NCBI GenBank assembly: GCA_018262095.1
Contig: JAGTRW010000036.1
Location: 1 to 40,626 of the forward strand
Source of the DNA: Pseudomonadota bacterium
GTDB lineage: Bacteria > Pseudomonadota > Gammaproteobacteria > Burkholderiales > Rhodocyclaceae
Direction of reading: 5' to 3'
Length of the DNA stretch: 40,626 nucleotides
A program made the position numbers and the translations under genes. Shown in pieces: positions 18,778 to 29,078 of the stretch. Numbering within the stretch: position 1 is the stretch's first letter; each line of letters starts with the position of its first letter. The notes below the pieces were generated by a model that saw only the letters and a list, made by a program, of their open reading frames with translations, was not told the origin of the DNA and ran no database searches.

Positions 18778-19500
18778 ATGGCGACAAACCAGAACAACAA
18801 CGACGCCGCAGCCGACCCATCCGAGATCAAGCGCAAGCTGGCCTGGCGGATGGGCGTTGCCGGTTTGATGATCATCGGCCTGCTCGGCGCGCTGGCGCTC
18901 TTCGATCGTCTGAGTACGCCGAGCGAGCCCGAACCGAGCGCGCCGCAATTTACCGAGCCGGTGCCGGTGGCCAAGAAGATGATCACCCAGCCGGTGACGC
19001 CGGCCGAGCCCGTGCCCGAAGCGGCGAAGGCGGCGGGCAAGGAAGCCTCGGTGCCCGAATCGAGCGCGCCGCCGGTCGACAAGTCGGCGCCGCGCGCTGA
19101 GCCGCCGCCGCGTCCTGCGGTCGCCGCGCAACCGGCCTTGCCGCGCGCTGCGCAGCCGGCTGGCCAAGCCCGTCCTGCGGCAAGCCAATCCAGACCGGCC
19201 GCCGCAGCTACGACGGCCAGTGTTCCATCCCCGCGTAGCGAGTCGCCGGTCGCCGCCGCGCCGCCGGCGCCGCCGCGCTTGTTCTCGGGCTATGCCTTGC
19301 AGGCCGGGGTCTTCTCCGATCCGCGCCGCGCCGAAGAGCTCAACGCCAGGCTGATTCTCGAAGGCATCCCGTCGTCGATCGAGGCGCGGGTGCAGGTCGG
19401 CCCGTTCAAGAGTCGCGCCGAGGCCGAAGAAGTTCGCCAGAAAATGAAGGCGATGGGGATCGACTCGGTGATGCTGCCGCCGCCCAAGGCCAAGCGCTAG
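18778..19500 (+). CDS. SPOR-domain membrane protein
   Basis: A 240-residue bitopic protein: short cytoplasmic N terminus, one membrane helix (about 24-42), a long Ala/Pro-rich periplasmic linker (45-165) and a C-terminal SPOR domain (168-235, beginning LFSGYALQAGVFSDPRRAEEL and including VQVGPFKSRAEAEEV). SPOR domains bind denuded peptidoglycan and bring proteins to the division septum. The layout is like FtsN or DedD, but which of them it corresponds to cannot be decided. Its stop codon overlaps the stop of the convergent TPR gene. Confidence 0.85.
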   Translation: MATNQNNNDAAADPSEIKRKLAWRMGVAGLMIIGLLGALALFDRLSTPSEPEPSAPQFTEPVPVAKKMITQPVTPAEPVPEAAKAAGKEASVPESSAPPVDKSAPRAEPPPRPAVAAQPALPRAAQPAGQARPAASQSRPAAAATTASVPSPRSESPVAAAPPAPPRLFSGYALQAGVFSDPRRAEELNARLILEGIPSSIEARVQVGPFKSRAEAEEVRQKMKAMGIDSVMLPPPKAKR

Positions 19501-19832
19501 CCGGTGGCTGCCGGCAGCTTGCGCAGCCTTCTGGCGAACACTGCCATCTCCTTGGCCGCCTGGACGTCGCCGCGGGTCTGCGCAGCAACGATCCCTTGCT
19601 CGTAAGCGGCGAGCGCCGCTGGCACTTCGCCGCTGTCAGCGAGCGCCTTGCCCAGCAGCTTCCACGCCGCCGAATACTTTGGATCGCGTTCGACTGCGGC
19701 GCGAAAATACCCGGCCGCTCGCGCCGGATCGCCGGCCTTGAGCCACTCGTTGCCGAGTGAATAGCGCAGCAGCGCGCCGTCGCGCGGCCCGCCGAGCATT
19801 TTCTCCAGCGTGGCGATGATTGGTTGAGTCAT
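19497..19832 (-). CDS. Small tetratricopeptide-repeat protein
   Basis: A 111-residue protein made almost entirely of TPR helices: LRYSLGNEWLKAGDPARAAGYF and AAWKLLGKALADSGEVPAALAAYEQG fit two repeats, which in this family bind other proteins. A longer frame begins further upstream, but the ATG at 19832 gives the natural N terminus (MTQPIIATLEKML) with GGAA about 7 bases upstream. No signal peptide. The partner is unknown. It converges on the SPOR gene, the two stop codons sharing the tetranucleotide CTAG (19497-19500). Confidence 0.7.
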   Translation of the reverse strand: MTQPIIATLEKMLGGPRDGALLRYSLGNEWLKAGDPARAAGYFRAAVERDPKYSAAWKLLGKALADSGEVPAALAAYEQGIVAAQTRGDVQAAKEMAVFARRLRKLPAATG

Positions 19833-19903
19833 TGAGGTTTCCGACAAGAACGATCGCCACAAAGAGCTCGCCGTTCACTACGAGAAGCAATAAAGATTCT
19901 GCT

Positions 19904-19930
19904 TTCGTCGTGTTCGTCGTGTCCGTTGTG
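19904..19930. repeat. Three 9-bp tandem units
   Basis: TTCGTCGTG, TTCGTCGTG and the diverged TCCGTTGTG follow each other at 19904-19930, in the 134-base gap between the divergent TPR and ridA genes. Read on the minus strand they would encode HNGHDEHDE, but no supported gene covers them. Confidence 0.7.
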
Positions 19931-19966
19931 GTTCAATTGTATTTTTCAACTTGATGAGACAGCGCG

Positions 19967-20350
19967 ATGAGCAAAACGATCATTTCCTCGGCCAAGGCGC
20001 CGGCCGCTATCGGTACCTACTCGCAGGCCGTCCGCGTCGGCGATACCGTCTATCTCTCGGGTCAGCTCGGCCTTGATCCGGCGACCATGCAGCTGGTCGA
20101 CGGCATCGACGCGCAGGTGATCCGCGTTTTCGAGAATCTCAAGGCGGTGGTCGATGCGGCCGGCGGTTCGCTCGCCGACGTCGTCAAGCTCAACGTCTAT
20201 CTCACCGACCTTGCCAACTTCGCCAAGGTTAACGAAGCGATGGCCACTTATTTTTCCGAGCCCTTTCCGGCGCGTGCCGCGGTCGGCGTCGCGGCGTTGC
20301 CGCGCGGCGGACTGGTCGAGGCCGACGGCGTCATGGTGCTGACCCAATAG
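19967..20350 (+). CDS. ridA: RidA family enamine/imine deaminase
   Basis: A 127-residue YjgF/YER057c/UK114 protein. RidA hydrolyses reactive 2-aminoacrylate made by PLP-dependent dehydratases and so protects PLP enzymes. Signature blocks are [20 protein letters not shown] near residues 16-35 and [21 protein letters not shown] near the end, with the arginine that binds the carboxylate of the substrate. It forms trimers in the cytoplasm. It is followed after two bases by recG, so the two are likely co-transcribed. Confidence 0.93.
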   Translation: MSKTIISSAKAPAAIGTYSQAVRVGDTVYLSGQLGLDPATMQLVDGIDAQVIRVFENLKAVVDAAGGSLADVVKLNVYLTDLANFAKVNEAMATYFSEPFPARAAVGVAALPRGGLVEADGVMVLTQ

Positions 20351-20352
20351 CG

Positions 20353-22395
<2,043 letters not shown>

Positions 22396-22419
22396 GCCGG
22401 CAGGACGCGATGTCCCTGG

Positions 22420-23715
22420 TCAAGTGGCCTTGCGGTCCCACTCGACCGATTGCGCGGCCTGGCCGCCGGCGACCGAATAGAGCACCTTGGTATTGCGCGT
22501 CTTGAGAAAATCGTCGAGCGATTCGCCGCGCATCGCGGCATAGATGTGCAGGTTGGAGACGCCGACCGTCGCCCCCAGCTTTTCGAGCAGGAAGAAGATC
22601 ACGCCGTAATGGATCATCGCGCGCCAGTCGCGCCGGCGGATCAGATCCTTCTCCTGTTCGGACAGCCCGGCCACGGCGAAGGCGCTTTCGGGATCGTCGA
22701 GAAAGGCTTGGCGCTGCGCCGGGACGATCATTTGATGCAGGAACTTGTTGACGCGATAGGCCTTGACGCTCATCGCGTGCGTGAACGGATAGGTACCGGT
22801 GAGCTTTTCCGCGCCGCGCAGCTGCTCGGCCATGCGCTCGCGATGCCGCTCATTGACCGCGCCGGGCACCGGCAGCGACTCGTTCTCGAGAACCAGCGTG
22901 CCGATGTTGGCCATCGACGGCAGATACGACGAACTGTGGATCTTCCTGACGTTGGCCGACAAGGCGCCGCGCATGATCAGCCACATGATCACCTCGGCGC
23001 CTTCGAGGCCGCCGAGCGTTGCGTATTCGGCGTGCGTCATCTCGGCCAGGCGCGCCGGATCGCGCGCGATCAGTTCAAGGAATTGTTCATCCCACGCGGT
23101 GTTGTTGAAGCCCGCGCGTTCGCCATGGACCTGGTGCGACAGGCCGCCGGTGGCGACCACCGCGACGCGCAGGTCGGCCGGATAGCTTTCGATCGCGCAG
23201 CGCAGCGCCTGGCCGAGCTTGAAGCAACGCGCCGCGCTCGGAATCGGGAACTGCAGCACGCCGACCTGCAGCGGAACGATGGTCGTCGGCCACTCGTCGC
23301 CCTGCCTTTCGAGCAGCACCGACATCGGCGAGAAGAAACCGTGATCGAGCGGCTTGTCCTGGAAGAACGACATGTCGAACTCGTCGCTCATCAGGCTCAC
23401 GGCGATGTGCTGCGCGAGCTCCGGATTGCCCGGAACCGGCGGCAGCGCGCGCGCGCCGCCGCCCTCGTCGGCGACCGCATACTGCTCGCCGATGCCGAGC
23501 GCGAAGGTCGAGTAGTGGTCGAAGAAGAACGAGGTGACGTGGTCGTTGAAGATATAGACCAGCGCGTCGGGCCGGTTTTGCGCAAACCACTCGCGAACCG
23601 GCGCGAAGCTCCTGAAGATCGGCGCCCACGCCGGGTCGTCCTGCTTGTGGGTGTCGTAGGCGAAACCGATGGTCGGCGTATGCGAGACGGCGACCCCGCC
23701 AATGATCTTGGCCAT
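22420..23715 (-). CDS. galA: Gallate dioxygenase-like, LigB-LigA fusion
   Basis: A 431-residue type II extradiol dioxygenase. The N-terminal LigB-like domain (1-280) has the iron ligands His12, His59 and Glu241 and the catalytic His194 (GGLSHQVHGER). The C-terminal part (about 310-410) is LigA-like. This beta-then-alpha layout, length and sequence (MAKIIGG.AVSHTPTI, MRGALS) match GalA of Pseudomonas putida and DesB of Sphingobium, which cleave gallate to 4-oxalomesaconate. An AAGGAG site precedes the ATG. It is the last gene of the operon that begins with the livK gene. A related substrate such as protocatechuate or 3-O-methylgallate cannot be excluded. Confidence 0.88.
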   Translation of the reverse strand: MAKIIGGVAVSHTPTIGFAYDTHKQDDPAWAPIFRSFAPVREWFAQNRPDALVYIFNDHVTSFFFDHYSTFALGIGEQYAVADEGGGARALPPVPGNPELAQHIAVSLMSDEFDMSFFQDKPLDHGFFSPMSVLLERQGDEWPTTIVPLQVGVLQFPIPSAARCFKLGQALRCAIESYPADLRVAVVATGGLSHQVHGERAGFNNTAWDEQFLELIARDPARLAEMTHAEYATLGGLEGAEVIMWLIMRGALSANVRKIHSSSYLPSMANIGTLVLENESLPVPGAVNERHRERMAEQLRGAEKLTGTYPFTHAMSVKAYRVNKFLHQMIVPAQRQAFLDDPESAFAVAGLSEQEKDLIRRRDWRAMIHYGVIFFLLEKLGATVGVSNLHIYAAMRGESLDDFLKTRNTKVLYSVAGGQAAQSVEWDRKAT

Positions 23716-23753
23716 TCTGCTCCTTGGAAAAGTGGGAAAGCCCCGACAAGGGT

Positions 23754-24320
23754 TCAGGCGCCCAGGCCGTAGGGCGCCGGCGTCATATTGACGATGCGCC
23801 GGAAGAGGGTCTCGTACTCGCCCTCGGCGCCGGAAAAGGGGTCGAAATTGGCCGAGAACTCAGTGTCGAGCGCCTGCCAGTCGGCCTCGGAGAGCGCTTC
23901 GCGCGCCAGCGGCAGCAATTCGCCCTCTTCGAGGTTGAGGTGCTGCCAGTTGAAATCGAGGTAGTGCTGGAGCAGCGCGTCGAACGCCGCGAAGCCGCTG
24001 GCCTCGAAGCTCTGGTAGTGGATCAGCGCCTGCAGCAGTTCGCCGGTCATGCGGGTGCCGTCGCGGTGCTGCGCTTCGAGCTGATCGATCAGCGCCGACG
24101 CCTTGGCCGAACGAGCGCGCAGCAGCGGGAAGAAATAGTCGTCTTCCTTGGGGTGATGGACCTTTTCCGGCACCTGCGTGATGTAATCGACCATCGCCGC
24201 GAGCAGACGGAAGTCGGGCTGCAGCTTGCCGCTGCGGATCTCGCCGACGACGAAGCGCAAGGCCTGCAGCACCGAGGCCAGCGCGCGGTGTTCGTCGTGA
24301 ATGATGTCGATCGTCTTCAT
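23754..24320 (-). CDS. Hemerythrin-like HHE-domain protein
   Basis: A 188-residue four-helix hemerythrin-like protein. Candidate di-iron ligands are spaced as in the family: His11 (HDEH), His55/His56-x2-Glu59, His85, His119 and His127 with Glu131. Such proteins bind oxygen or nitric oxide, store iron or protect from oxidative damage. A longer frame exists, but the ATG at 24320 has GGAAG 5 bases upstream. It lies between the importer ATPase gene and the gallate dioxygenase gene, 19 and 38 bases from them, so it is very likely in the same transcript. Supply of oxygen to the dioxygenases or protection of their Fe(II) would fit, but is inference. Confidence 0.82.
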   Translation of the reverse strand: MKTIDIIHDEHRALASVLQALRFVVGEIRSGKLQPDFRLLAAMVDYITQVPEKVHHPKEDDYFFPLLRARSAKASALIDQLEAQHRDGTRMTGELLQALIHYQSFEASGFAAFDALLQHYLDFNWQHLNLEEGELLPLAREALSEADWQALDTEFSANFDPFSGAEGEYETLFRRIVNMTPAPYGLGA

Positions 24321-24339
24321 GGTGACTTCCTTTTCGCGG

Positions 24340-25048
<709 letters not shown>

Positions 25049-25056
<8 letters not shown>

Positions 25057-25801
25057 CGAGCGCCTCTCCCAGATAGACTTCCTTGACGCGTTTGTCGCGA
25101 GCAATTTCGTCCGGCGTGTTTTCGGTCAGCAGCGCGCCATTGACCATCACCGAGATGCGGTCGGCGAAGCGGAAGACGAGGTCCATGTCGTGCTCGATGA
25201 GCAGGATGGTGACCTCGCGCGGCAACCGGGCGATGGTCTCGAAGAGTTCGCGGCTCTCGCTGGTCGGGACGCCGGCCGCCGGTTCGTCGAGCAGCAGCAC
25301 CTGCGGCTTGGCGGCCAGCGCCAGCGCGATCTCGATCAGCCGCTGCTTGCCGTAAGCGAGGTTGCGCGTCTGCTCGTTGGCGACGTCGGCCAGATGCAGG
25401 CTGGCGAGCAAGGCCGCCGCCTCATCGACCGCGTCGCGTTGCGCTGCCAGCGGCCGCCACCAATGGCCGCCCAGGCCCAGGCGCTCGCAGACGGCGAGGC
25501 TCACCGCTTCGAGCACGGTCATCTCGGCGAACAGGCAGTTGATCTGGAAGGTGCGCACCATGCCGCGCTTGACGCGCTGGTGCTGCGCCAGTTTGGTGAC
25601 GATCTCGCCCTTGAGCACGACTTCGCCCGAAGTCGGTTCGAGGAATCCGCTCAGCAGGTTGATCAGCGTCGTCTTGCCCGCGCCGTTGGGGCCGATCAGC
25701 GCGTGGCGCGCACCCCGCTCGATGTTGAGCGAGACGTCGTTGGTCGCGACGAAGCCGCCGAACTTCTTGACGAGATTACGCGTCTGCAGCACGGCGCTCA
25801 T
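25049..25801 (-). CDS. Branched-chain-type ABC importer, ATPase (LivG-like)
   Basis: A 250-residue ATPase of the LivG type. Walker A GPNGAGKTT lies near residues 37-45, and Walker B is LLLDEPAAGV. The signature is LAYGKQR in place of LSGGQ, which is normal for LivG. RTFQINCLFAEMTVLEAV is the Q-loop region. It overlaps the livM-like gene by 4 bases on one side and the livF-like gene by 8 bases on the other, so all are translated together. Confidence 0.9.
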
Positions 25802-26775
25802 GATTTGCCCGCCTTGATCATTTTCTGCGCCAGCCCCATGACGCCGTCGCGCGCGAACAGCACGACCAGCACCAGCACCGCGCCGAGCCAGAACTGCCAG
25901 TACTGCGGATTGAGGTCGGAGAGGTAATGGTGCGCGACCATGAAGACCATGGTGCCGATCAGCGCGCCGTAGAGGCGGCCGCTGCCGCCGAGCACCAGCA
26001 TCAGCATCAGCTCGGCCGAGCGCGGAAACGACAGCACGTCGAGCGAAACGAACTGGGTCGTCTGCGTCAGCAGCGCGCCGGCGATTCCGGCGTACGCCGC
26101 GCCGAGCGTATAGACCGCCGTCAGCCGGCCGTTGACCGGCGCGCCGATCGCCGGCATGCGCCTGACATTCTGCTTGATGCCGCGCAGCGACAGGCCGAAC
26201 GGGCTATTGACGACGCGCCGCGCCAGGCAGAACAGCACGAACAGCACGCCGATGCTGTACCAGTAGGCGGTCTTGCCGTAGAGATCGAAGCCGAACAGCC
26301 CGATGACCTGGTGCATCTCGACGCCCTGCAAGCCATCGACGCCGCCGGTGAATTCGGTGAGCTTGTTGGCCGCCTCGTAGAGCATCATCGCCACGCCGAG
26401 CGTCACCATCAGCCGCGTCAGGTCGCTGCCGCGCAGCACCAGAAAGCTGGTGATATAGCCGACGATCGCGGCGACCAGCGCGCCGACCGCGAGACCGAGC
26501 AACGGATCGCCGTAGCCGTACTTGGCCAGGAAACCGGCGGCGTAGGCGCCGAGGCCGAAGAAAGCGGCGTGGCCGAGCGAGACGATCCCCGCGTAGCCCA
26601 GGATCAGGTCGAGCGACAGCGCGAACAGCGCGGTGATCGCCATCTGTGAGAGCAGCGACAGGCTCTTGGGGAAAAGAAAGTAGGCGGCGATCGGCAGCAG
26701 CCAGAAGATGAGTTCGGGCGTTTTCCAGGCCGCGGCGCGGCGCAGCGGCGAAAGGTCGGGTGCGGTCGTTGACAT
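25798..26775 (-). CDS. Branched-chain-type ABC importer, permease (LivM-like)
   Basis: A 325-residue polytopic membrane protein with about nine or ten helices. The block GYAGIVSLGHAAFFGLGAYAAG is the LivM signature, and GGSGRLYGALIG is the conserved loop facing the ATPase. It pairs with the LivH-like permease to form the channel. Nine bases separate it from the LivH-like gene. Confidence 0.9.
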   Translation of the reverse strand: MSTTAPDLSPLRRAAAWKTPELIFWLLPIAAYFLFPKSLSLLSQMAITALFALSLDLILGYAGIVSLGHAAFFGLGAYAAGFLAKYGYGDPLLGLAVGALVAAIVGYITSFLVLRGSDLTRLMVTLGVAMMLYEAANKLTEFTGGVDGLQGVEMHQVIGLFGFDLYGKTAYWYSIGVLFVLFCLARRVVNSPFGLSLRGIKQNVRRMPAIGAPVNGRLTAVYTLGAAYAGIAGALLTQTTQFVSLDVLSFPRSAELMLMLVLGGSGRLYGALIGTMVFMVAHHYLSDLNPQYWQFWLGAVLVLVVLFARDGVMGLAQKMIKAGKS

Positions 26776-26784
26776 GGGTTCTCG

Positions 26785-27642
26785 CTATTTGGCCGCGCTG
26801 CGGCCGAAAAGTCCCTGCGGTCTCGCGATCAGCATTACCACCATCACGACGTAGATGACGAAGGCGCCGGCCTGCGGCAGGTAGTATTTGCCGGCCACGT
26901 CGAACAGGCCGAGCATCAGCGAGGCGATCAGCGAGCCCTTGATGTTGCCGCTGCCGCCGACGGCGACGACGATCAGGAAGGAGACGATGTACTTGAGCGG
27001 AAAACTCGGATCGAGGCCGAGCATCTCGATTCCCAGCGCGCCGCCCAGGCCGGCGAGCCCCGAACCCAGCGCGAAGGTCAGCGTGAAGATGCGTTCGACG
27101 TTGATGCCGAGGCCGCGTGCCGCGCGCGGATTGTCGACCGCCGCGCGCAACTGCGCGCCGAAGCGCGTGCTGCCGACCAGCCATTGCAGGCCGAGCGCCA
27201 GCGTGAGGCCAATGACGATCAGGAACAGGCGATAGACGCCGACGTCGAGCCCGGGCAGCTTGATCTGTCCGCGCAGGAAGTCGGGCAGCACGATCGCCTG
27301 CTGCTGCGCGCCGAAGAAATAGTGCGCCGCGCTGATCGCCATGAAATTGATGCCGATCGAGAACAGCACCTGGTCGAGGTGCGACGCGCCATAAAGTCGG
27401 CGGTAAAGCGTGCGTTCGAGAACGACGCCGGCCAGCGCCGCGACGATCGCGCCGGCCGGCGCCGCGAGCAGGAACGGGACGCCGGCGCGCGCCAGCAGCA
27501 GCGCGCAGACGTAACCGCCGAGCATGGCGAAAGCGCCGTGCGCGAGATTGACGAAGTTCATCAAACCCAGTGTCACCGACAGGCCGACGCTGATCAGAAA
27601 GAGCAGCATGCCCGCGGCCAGCCCATCGAAGATGATGGTCAT
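26785..27642 (-). CDS. Branched-chain-type ABC importer, permease (LivH-like)
   Basis: A 285-residue membrane protein of the LivH family, beginning MTIIFDGLAAGMLLFLISVG and containing GLMNFVNLAHGAFAMLGGYV, the hallmark segment. VGGSGNIKGSLIASLMLGL near the C terminus is the ATPase-coupling loop. GGGGGA precedes the ATG. A stable hairpin lies between this gene and the upstream binding-protein gene. Confidence 0.9.
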   Translation of the reverse strand: MTIIFDGLAAGMLLFLISVGLSVTLGLMNFVNLAHGAFAMLGGYVCALLLARAGVPFLLAAPAGAIVAALAGVVLERTLYRRLYGASHLDQVLFSIGINFMAISAAHYFFGAQQQAIVLPDFLRGQIKLPGLDVGVYRLFLIVIGLTLALGLQWLVGSTRFGAQLRAAVDNPRAARGLGINVERIFTLTFALGSGLAGLGGALGIEMLGLDPSFPLKYIVSFLIVVAVGGSGNIKGSLIASLMLGLFDVAGKYYLPQAGAFVIYVVMVVMLIARPQGLFGRSAAK

Positions 27643-27667
27643 CGATTCCCCCGCCTGTAGTTATCGC

Positions 27668-27689
27668 GAGGCGGCGATCGCGCCGCCTC
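27668..27689 (-). other. GC-rich hairpin between livK- and livH-like genes
   Basis: GAGGCGGCG (27668-27676), loop ATCG, CGCCGCCTC (27681-27689): a perfect 9-bp stem just after the binding-protein stop codon on the minus strand. No T-run follows. In operons of this kind such hairpins often protect the upstream mRNA from 3' decay, raising the amount of binding protein over permease. Confidence 0.7.
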
Positions 27690-27695
27690 CGCCGG

Positions 27696-28862
27696 TCACT
27701 GCTTGCCCGGATCCTTGAACTCGGGAACCTGGTCGAACTCGACGTTCTGCAGCTTGTTGCCGACCTTCTCGACCTTGCGGATGTAGACCGTCTGCACGAT
27801 GTCGCGCGTCGCCGCGTCGATCGTCACCGGGCCGCGCGGACTCACCCATTTCATTCCCTTGACGGCCTCGATGAATTTGTCGGCGTCGGCGTTGCCGCCG
27901 GTCTTCTTGAGCGCCTCGGCGATCAGTCGCATGCCGTCATAGCCGCCGACGGCCATGAAGTTGGGTCGGTCCTTGGGATAGGCCTTGAGATAGGCGGCGG
28001 TGAAGGTCTCGTTTTCCGGCGACTTGTGCGCTTGCGAGTAGTGGAAGGAATTGATCACGCCGAGCGCCGGATCGCCGATGGCGTCGAGCACGTCCTCGTC
28101 GAGCAGGTCACCAGTGGCGATCAGCTTGATTCCGGCCTGCGCCAGCCCGCGCTCCTGGAAGCCCTTCATGAAGGCGATTCCCATTTCGCCGTTGGGGACG
28201 AAGAGGAAGACGGCGTCGGGCTTGGTATCCTTGACCTTCTGCAGATACGGTGCGAAATCGGGGTTGCCGACCGGCACGCGCACCTCGCCGACGATCTCGC
28301 CGCCGGCGGCGGTAAAGGTCTTCTTGAACTGGCCTTCGGCGTCGTGGCCGGGGCCGTAGTCGGCGACGATGGTGAATACCTTCTTGATGCCGTTCTTGGC
28401 CGCCCAGCTGGCGATCGGCGCGGTGACCTGCGGCAGCGTCATCGATGTGCGAACGATGTAATTCGACTTGGTCGTGATCGCAGACGTCGCGGCGTTCATC
28501 ACCACCATCGGCTTCTTGGCTTCGGTCGCCACCGGCGCGACGGCAAAGGCTTCGGGCGTCAGGCTGAAGCCGGCGAGGATATCGACGTTGTCCTGAATCA
28601 CCAGTTCCTGCGCGCGGCGCTTGCTGGCGTCGCCCGCGGTACCCGGCGAGTCGTCCTTGACGATCAGCTGCACCTTGCGTCCGGCGATGGTATCGCCGTT
28701 CTGCGCCAGGTAGAGCTTGACGCCGTTCATGATCTGCTTGCCGTGCGAGGCGAACGGGCCGGTCATCGGCACGATCACGCCGATCTTGAGGTCGGCCGCC
28801 TGCGCGGCGACCGACGCGAGCAGCGCGAATGCTGCCGCGGCGACTTTCATCTTGAGTTGCAT
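27696..28862 (-). CDS. Periplasmic substrate-binding protein (LivK-like)
   Basis: A 388-residue type I periplasmic binding protein. A signal peptide (KMKVAAAAFALLASVAAQA) precedes the mature start ADLKIGVIVPMTGPFASHG. The ATG at 28862 has GAGGAG 9 bases upstream; the open frame extends further but without support. It would deliver its ligand to the HM permease. Related proteins in soil bacteria bind benzoates, coumarates and other aromatic acids. The operon contains a gallate dioxygenase, so gallate, protocatechuate or 4-hydroxybenzoate are reasonable candidates. First gene of a six- or seven-gene leftward operon. Confidence 0.9.
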   Translation of the reverse strand: MQLKMKVAAAAFALLASVAAQAADLKIGVIVPMTGPFASHGKQIMNGVKLYLAQNGDTIAGRKVQLIVKDDSPGTAGDASKRRAQELVIQDNVDILAGFSLTPEAFAVAPVATEAKKPMVVMNAATSAITTKSNYIVRTSMTLPQVTAPIASWAAKNGIKKVFTIVADYGPGHDAEGQFKKTFTAAGGEIVGEVRVPVGNPDFAPYLQKVKDTKPDAVFLFVPNGEMGIAFMKGFQERGLAQAGIKLIATGDLLDEDVLDAIGDPALGVINSFHYSQAHKSPENETFTAAYLKAYPKDRPNFMAVGGYDGMRLIAEALKKTGGNADADKFIEAVKGMKWVSPRGPVTIDAATRDIVQTVYIRKVEKVGNKLQNVEFDQVPEFKDPGKQ

Positions 28863-28976
28863 ATCTCTTGTCTCCTCATGTTTTATGCCTGAGGCCTCAC
28901 AGGGCACCGGGTCTGGGCTATGATCGAAAGGGGCCGACGAAAGGCAATCAGCCACGATCAATCGCGCTTGACGAGG

Positions 28977-29032
28977 ATAATGCAGCGCATCGCACCGGGC
29001 GACAATCCAGCTTCGCTACTAGTAGCTATCGC
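28977..29032 (-). promoter_or_regulatory. Promoter of the importer/gallate operon with activator site
   Basis: On the minus strand: GCGATAGCTA (from 29032), then 27 bp after its first base a -35 TTGTCG (29005-29000), a 17-bp spacer and a -10 CATTAT (28982-28977). The transcript would start near 28970, about 108 bases before the livK-like ATG. The 10-mer, its spacing and the 17-bp spacer recur exactly before the ligAB operon, which supports an activator site shared by the LysR-type regulator encoded between them. Confidence 0.7.
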
Positions 29033-29045
29033 TTTCTGTTATAAC
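29015..29045 (+). promoter_or_regulatory. Regulator promoter overlapped by a 12-bp palindrome
   Basis: GCTACTAGTAGC (29015-29026) is a perfect palindrome. A -10 TATAAC (29040-29045, five of six consensus) for the LysR-type gene lies 17 bp after the position where a -35 would fall (29017-29022), inside that palindrome. Binding there would block the regulator's own promoter while activating the divergent operon, the usual LysR arrangement. Confidence 0.55.
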
Positions 29046-29078
29046 CCAAAATGAATAGCCATTCCGGAGGGCGGGTCG

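Noticed and set aside
22450-23772. A 440-codon plus-strand frame opposite the gallate dioxygenase gene
   Set aside because: Arg- and His-rich composition typical of an antisense shadow; the minus-strand protein has complete catalytic residues.
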